Positions 60,449 through 64,000 of a DNA stretch of 64,000 nucleotides are shown here, piece after piece (the first letter of the stretch is position 1; each line of letters starts with the position of its first letter). The notes under the pieces are model-generated. The model searched no databases, was not told where the DNA came from, and saw only the letters and a list, made by a program, of their open reading frames with translations. Origin of the DNA: an uncultured Pantoea sp. Lineage in GTDB: Bacteria > Pseudomonadota > Gammaproteobacteria > Enterobacterales > Enterobacteriaceae. The translations under genes and the position numbers were made by a program. The DNA is taken from positions 62,001-126,000 of the forward strand of contig CAJYVD010000022.1 in NCBI GenBank assembly GCA_913778495.1. The letters run 5' to 3'.

Positions 60449-60721
60449 GATTTTCATCCTGATGAAGAACGGGTGAAAAAAGTATAGAAGAGCCTGCACA
60501 AGTTGCGGCCAGTGCGACATCGCGCATGCATATTGCGCGCTGCGATAACGCGGCGAAAAGGGGGCCGGACAACATGAAGCGCAGCGTAATTAGGACGATT
60601 TACCTGTTTCAGAATGTAAACGGAGATAGCCCGAAAGGCGCCTGCGCTGGCCCGCTCGCAAGCATTGCAATGTCATGGCCCGATGCGCACAATAATCGCC
60701 ACTCCCTTCTCAAGGTGCACT

Positions 60722-61636
60722 ATGTCGGCTGTTAATCCACGTTTTACCCTGCGCGTTTCGCGTCAGGAGCTGGTTCTTATCTTCATTACGATGGTATGGG
60801 GAGGGACATTCCTGGTGGTGCACCGGGCGATGAGTTACGCCGGCCCCTTCTTTTTTGTCGGGCTGCGTTTTGCCACCGCCTCACTGCTGCTGGCGCTGTT
60901 CTTTCGCCGCCATTTGCGCGCGATAAGCAGGCTGGAAATAAAAGCGGGCATGTTGATTGGTCTCGCAATCGCGGGCGGATACGGCCTACAAACCTGGGGC
61001 ATGCAAACCATTTCCAGCAGCCAGTCTGCGTTTCTCACCGCACTGTATGTGCCGGTGGTGCCACTGCTGCAGTGGCTGTTTTTACGTCGTCCGCCCGGCA
61101 TGATGGCGTGGATCGGTATTCTGCTGGCCTTTGCCGGCCTGCTGCTGGTGGCCGGGCCACAGGAGGGGCGTCTGGCACTGAATGCGGGTGAAATTGCCAC
61201 GCTGCTCAGTACGGTGGCGATCGCGGCGGAAATCATCCTGATTAGCCGCTTTGCCGGGCGAGTGGATGTCCGGCGCGTCACGCTGGTTCAGCTGGTCGTC
61301 GCCTCATGCTGTGCCTTTCTCTTTATGCTCCCTAACGGTGAGTCCCTACCCGCGATGTCAATGCCGCTGGTGCTGAGCGCCGTGGGGTTGGGGGGCGCCA
61401 GTGCGCTGATTCAGGTCACCATGAACTGGGCGCAGCGCAGTGTGTCACCTACCCGCGCAACGGTAATTTATGCCGGAGAGCCCGTGTGGGCCGGCGTGGT
61501 GGGACGGGTGGCAGGAGAGCGCTTACCTGCCACGGCACTGTTAGGCGGGGTGCTGATCGTGTGCGGTGTTATTGTCAGCGAATTGCGCGTGCGGCGTAAA
61601 AAAGCGGTGCCGGAAGAGGCACCGCGCGAGGGCTAA
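60722..61636 (+). CDS. EamA/DMT-family transporter
   Basis: A 304-residue inner-membrane protein with about ten hydrophobic segments and two EamA repeats, typical of drug/metabolite exporters. Recognisable elements are MVWGGTFLVVHRAMSYAGPF at the N-terminus and IYAGEPVWAGVVGRVAGE near the C-terminus. The substrate is unknown. The ATG at 60722 follows AAGGTG. It lies between wrbA and rutG, where E. coli has no such gene, and overlaps the convergent rutG end by four bases. Confidence 0.9.
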   Translation: MSAVNPRFTLRVSRQELVLIFITMVWGGTFLVVHRAMSYAGPFFFVGLRFATASLLLALFFRRHLRAISRLEIKAGMLIGLAIAGGYGLQTWGMQTISSSQSAFLTALYVPVVPLLQWLFLRRPPGMMAWIGILLAFAGLLLVAGPQEGRLALNAGEIATLLSTVAIAAEIILISRFAGRVDVRRVTLVQLVVASCCAFLFMLPNGESLPAMSMPLVLSAVGLGGASALIQVTMNWAQRSVSPTRATVIYAGEPVWAGVVGRVAGERLPATALLGGVLIVCGVIVSELRVRRKKAVPEEAPREG

Positions 61637-62958
61637 AGCTGTGAGCGTGTGGCGGTGTTGGCGAGCGCTGCACCGCGTCGTTGCAGTATCACGTTAAGCA
61701 GAATGGCACCAAAAGTTGCGGTTCCGATCCCGCCCAGCGTAAAGCTGCCCATTTTCAACGCGAAGTCACCCGCTCCCAGCACCAGCGTGGTCGCCACCAT
61801 GATCAGGTTACCGTTCTGGCTAAAATCGACGTGGTTCTGTACCCAGATTCGCGCCCCCGCCACGGCAATTAGCCCGAAGACCACGATCGAGGCACCGCCG
61901 ATCACCGGGCCCGGAATGGTATGGATGAGTGCGCCAAATTTGGGTGAAAAACCCAGTAAAAGCGCAATCAGCGCGGCAGCGACAAATGCCAGCGTTGAAT
62001 AAACCTTGGTCACTGTCATTACGCCAATGTTCTCAGCGTAAGTGGTCACGCCGCTCCCCCCCATGGCGCCGGACAGCATGGTTGCCAGACCATCACCCAC
62101 AAAGGCGCGCCCCATCCACGGATCCAGGTTGCGCCCGGTCATTCCGGCAACCGCTTTAAGGTGCCCCAAATTCTCCGCCACCAAAATAATGGCCACCGGG
62201 GCGATCAGCACAATGGCCTGCATATTAAACACGGGAGCGGTGGTGTGGGGCAGGCCAAACCAGGCAGCGTTGTTTAACGCGCTGAAATCTACCGGCTTAC
62301 CGAATCCCAGCCCGTTGGTCAGCAGCGCGTACAGGGCCCACGCCACGATCAACCCGATGAGGATCAGCAGGCGCTGCGCCATACCACGGGTAAACACCGC
62401 CACCAAGCCGATACACAGCACGGTCATTACCGCCATCCAGCTATCGAACATTGACGCGGAGACGCTGTGTACCGCAATCGGCGCCAGATTCAGGCCGATC
62501 GCCATCACCACCGCGCCGGTGACCACCGGCGGCATCAGGCGTTCAATCCAGCCAGTGCCCACCTTCATCACCACAAAGCCAATCAGCGTGTAGAGCGCGC
62601 CGCAGGCGATGACGCCGCCCAAGGCAAGCGACAGATTGGTATTCAGCCCTTGTCCATTGAAGCCGGTTACGGCGATCACGACGCCGACAAAGGCGGCGCT
62701 GGAACCCAAATAGCTGGGGACGCGGCCGCCCGTGATGAAAAAGAACAGCAGCGTACCGATCCCTGAAACCAAAATCGCCAGGTTCGGGTCCAGCCCCATC
62801 AGCAGCGGCATCAGCACCGTTGCGCCAAACATAGCCACTGCGTGCTGCAAGCCCAGAACCAGCGTCTGCCCGAGGGGCAGCGTTTCGTCTGGGGCAATCA
62901 GCCCATTTTCCGTCATAGCCGACTTTTTTTGCCAGCGGGGAAACCAGGAACTCGCCAT
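61633..62958 (-). CDS. rutG: RutG, pyrimidine permease (NCS2 family)
   Basis: A 441-residue nucleobase:cation symporter-2 transporter with about 12-14 membrane segments. Family landmarks are QHAVAMFGATVLMPLLMGLD, GGRVPSYLGSSAAF and the signature AENLGHLKAVAGMTGRN. It imports uracil for the Rut degradation pathway. It is the last gene of the rut operon, 51 bases after rutF, and starts at 62958 after GGAGAAG. Confidence 0.95.
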   Translation of the reverse strand: MASSWFPRWQKKSAMTENGLIAPDETLPLGQTLVLGLQHAVAMFGATVLMPLLMGLDPNLAILVSGIGTLLFFFITGGRVPSYLGSSAAFVGVVIAVTGFNGQGLNTNLSLALGGVIACGALYTLIGFVVMKVGTGWIERLMPPVVTGAVVMAIGLNLAPIAVHSVSASMFDSWMAVMTVLCIGLVAVFTRGMAQRLLILIGLIVAWALYALLTNGLGFGKPVDFSALNNAAWFGLPHTTAPVFNMQAIVLIAPVAIILVAENLGHLKAVAGMTGRNLDPWMGRAFVGDGLATMLSGAMGGSGVTTYAENIGVMTVTKVYSTLAFVAAALIALLLGFSPKFGALIHTIPGPVIGGASIVVFGLIAVAGARIWVQNHVDFSQNGNLIMVATTLVLGAGDFALKMGSFTLGGIGTATFGAILLNVILQRRGAALANTATRSQL

Positions 62959-63009
62959 TGTCTTCTCCAGAATATGAGTGGAACTGAACCGGAACCGCAG
63001 CGTGGCGCC

Positions 63010-63531
63010 TTAGCGGGCGTCCTGCCGTGAAAACGTATGATAACCGCGGTCAAACCACGCCAGTCCCTGCGCGCGTTCACTGCGCGCCAGGGCCAGCACT
63101 TCGCACACCAGAATGTCGTGCGTGCCGACGCTCAGCGTTTGGGTGATTTGACAGTCAAACGAGACCAGCGCCCCCTCCAGCAGCGGCGAACCACTCGCCA
63201 GCGTCTGCCAGCGCGCGGCGGCAAAACGGTCGTGCATGCTGGTTTTACCGCCAAACAGCGTCGAGAGATCCGCACCGTCGGCGCTCAATGTATTAACGCA
63301 GAGATAGCCGTTGTCGCGAAACACCGGCCATACCGATGCCGAGCGATTCAGGCACACCAGCAGCGTGGGAGGGGCATCGGTGACGCTACATACGGCAGAG
63401 GCGGTAAAACCGGCGCGGCCTGCCGGGCCGTCGGTGGTGATAATGTTCACCGCGGCGCCAAGGCGCGACATGGCATCGCGAAAGGCCTCGCGCTCAACGT
63501 GGGGAAAAACAGGCAGTTCATGAAGGCTCAT
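63010..63531 (-). CDS. rutF: RutF, flavin reductase of pyrimidine degradation
   Basis: A 173-residue NADH:FMN reductase of the flavin-reductase-like domain family that feeds the RutA pyrimidine oxygenase with reduced flavin. Seen are [21 protein letters not shown] and [10 protein letters not shown], typical of the family. Its start at 63531 follows AGGA. It lies 15 bases after rutD. Confidence 0.94.
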   Translation of the reverse strand: MSLHELPVFPHVEREAFRDAMSRLGAAVNIITTDGPAGRAGFTASAVCSVTDAPPTLLVCLNRSASVWPVFRDNGYLCVNTLSADGADLSTLFGGKTSMHDRFAAARWQTLASGSPLLEGALVSFDCQITQTLSVGTHDILVCEVLALARSERAQGLAWFDRGYHTFSRQDAR

Positions 63532-63546
63532 AAAGGCATTCCTGTA

Positions 63547-64000
63547 TTAGCTGACGGTTGCAGGGATGGACGCGGTCTGTTTCAACCAGCGCAGCAGCAG
63601 ATCGTTCAGGTGGTCGGCGTCGGTCACGCTCATTGCATGTCCGCCCCAGGGCATTTCAATCAGGTGTCCGTGCGGCAACGCCGCCGCCAGTCGCACGGAG
63701 CATGAGTAGGGCACCAGCAGGTCATCGCGGCTGGCGATCGCCAGAATGGGCTGGCGGATATGTGCTGCTTGCTGACTAAAGTCACACGCCATCAGCGCGT
63801 GCAGACGGCGCAGCAAATTGTGCTGACCCTGAAAATGCGCGATATGCTGCGCGTCTTCTTCGGCCATGCGTGTTTCATGCTGCGCCAGCCATTCGGCGGG
63901 ATAGAGAAACAGCGGTTGCGCACGGACAAACGCCTCGACGCCCGCGTGCCGCAGCAAGTCTTGCCGCACCTCAAAGCAACGTCGGGTATGCGCATTGAGC
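63547..64000 (-). CDS. rutD: RutD, putative aminoacrylate hydrolase (5' end missing)
   Basis: About 150 C-terminal residues of an alpha/beta hydrolase are visible; the start lies beyond the window, and the frame is open to the last base (reading LNAHTRRCFEVRQ). The catalytic Asp region (ASRDDLLVPYSC) and the catalytic His (WGGHAMSV) are present. RutD speeds the breakdown of aminoacrylate in the Rut uracil pathway. A full protein is about 266 residues. The order rutD-rutF-rutG matches E. coli. Confidence 0.93.
   Translation of the reverse strand, partial: LNAHTRRCFEVRQDLLRHAGVEAFVRAQPLFLYPAEWLAQHETRMAEEDAQHIAHFQGQHNLLRRLHALMACDFSQQAAHIRQPILAIASRDDLLVPYSCSVRLAAALPHGHLIEMPWGGHAMSVTDADHLNDLLLRWLKQTASIPATVS

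Noticed and set aside
1-64000. matS sites (GTGACRNYGTCAC) expected near matP
   Set aside because: Reading by eye found only partial matches such as a GTGAT-TG-GTCAC-like stretch near 19118; none fits. A pattern search should confirm.

Overview
The window reads as chromosomal backbone of a gamma-proteobacterium of the order Enterobacterales. Gene order is close to the Escherichia coli 20-23 minute region (ycbJ to rut). GC-rich codon use, the porin and OmpA sequences and several lineage-specific differences suggest the family Erwiniaceae, most likely Pantoea or a close relative. That placement comes from remembered protein families, not from a search. No phage, insertion sequence, CRISPR array or rRNA was seen.

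Layout. 1-8929: ycbJ (5' end missing), elyC, cmoM and the overlapping mukFEB condensin operon. 9080-12275: cell-wall enzymes ldtD and mepK, then the glyoxalase gloC. 12352-20853: aspC, ompF, asnS, pncB and pepN. 20911-21038: a 20-bp tandem repeat that runs into the 3' end of ssuB. 21012-25287: the ssuEADCB sulfonate operon on the minus strand. 25288-29374: an accessory stretch holding an unrecognised gene, a Wzx-type flippase and a family 2 glycosyltransferase. E. coli carries a fimbrial operon at this position. 29493-40398: pyrD, zapC, ycbX, rlmKL, uup, pqiABC and the small rmf gene. 40465-46263: fabA, lonH, matP, ompA, sulA and sxy. 46260-55824: yccS/yccF, helD, mgsA, yccT, yccU, hspQ, rlmI, yccX, tusE and yccA. 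56051-56261: two near-identical tRNA-Ser(UGA) genes. 56517-64000: agp with an unusual C-terminal tail, an aldehyde dehydrogenase, yccJ, wrbA, an EamA transporter and part of the rut pyrimidine-degradation operon (rutG, rutF, partial rutD).

Many genes serve chromosome and division biology (mukFEB, matP, zapC, sulA) or the envelope (elyC, ldtD, mepK, ompF, ompA, pqiABC, fabA, yccS). Regulatory sites that can be read directly include a LexA box before sulA, a FabR-type palindrome in the fabA promoter, OmpR-type promoters and conserved leaders at ompF and ompA, a strong tRNA promoter and many intrinsic terminators. The least explained parts are the glycan cassette, its first gene, the 20-bp repeat and the Agp tail.
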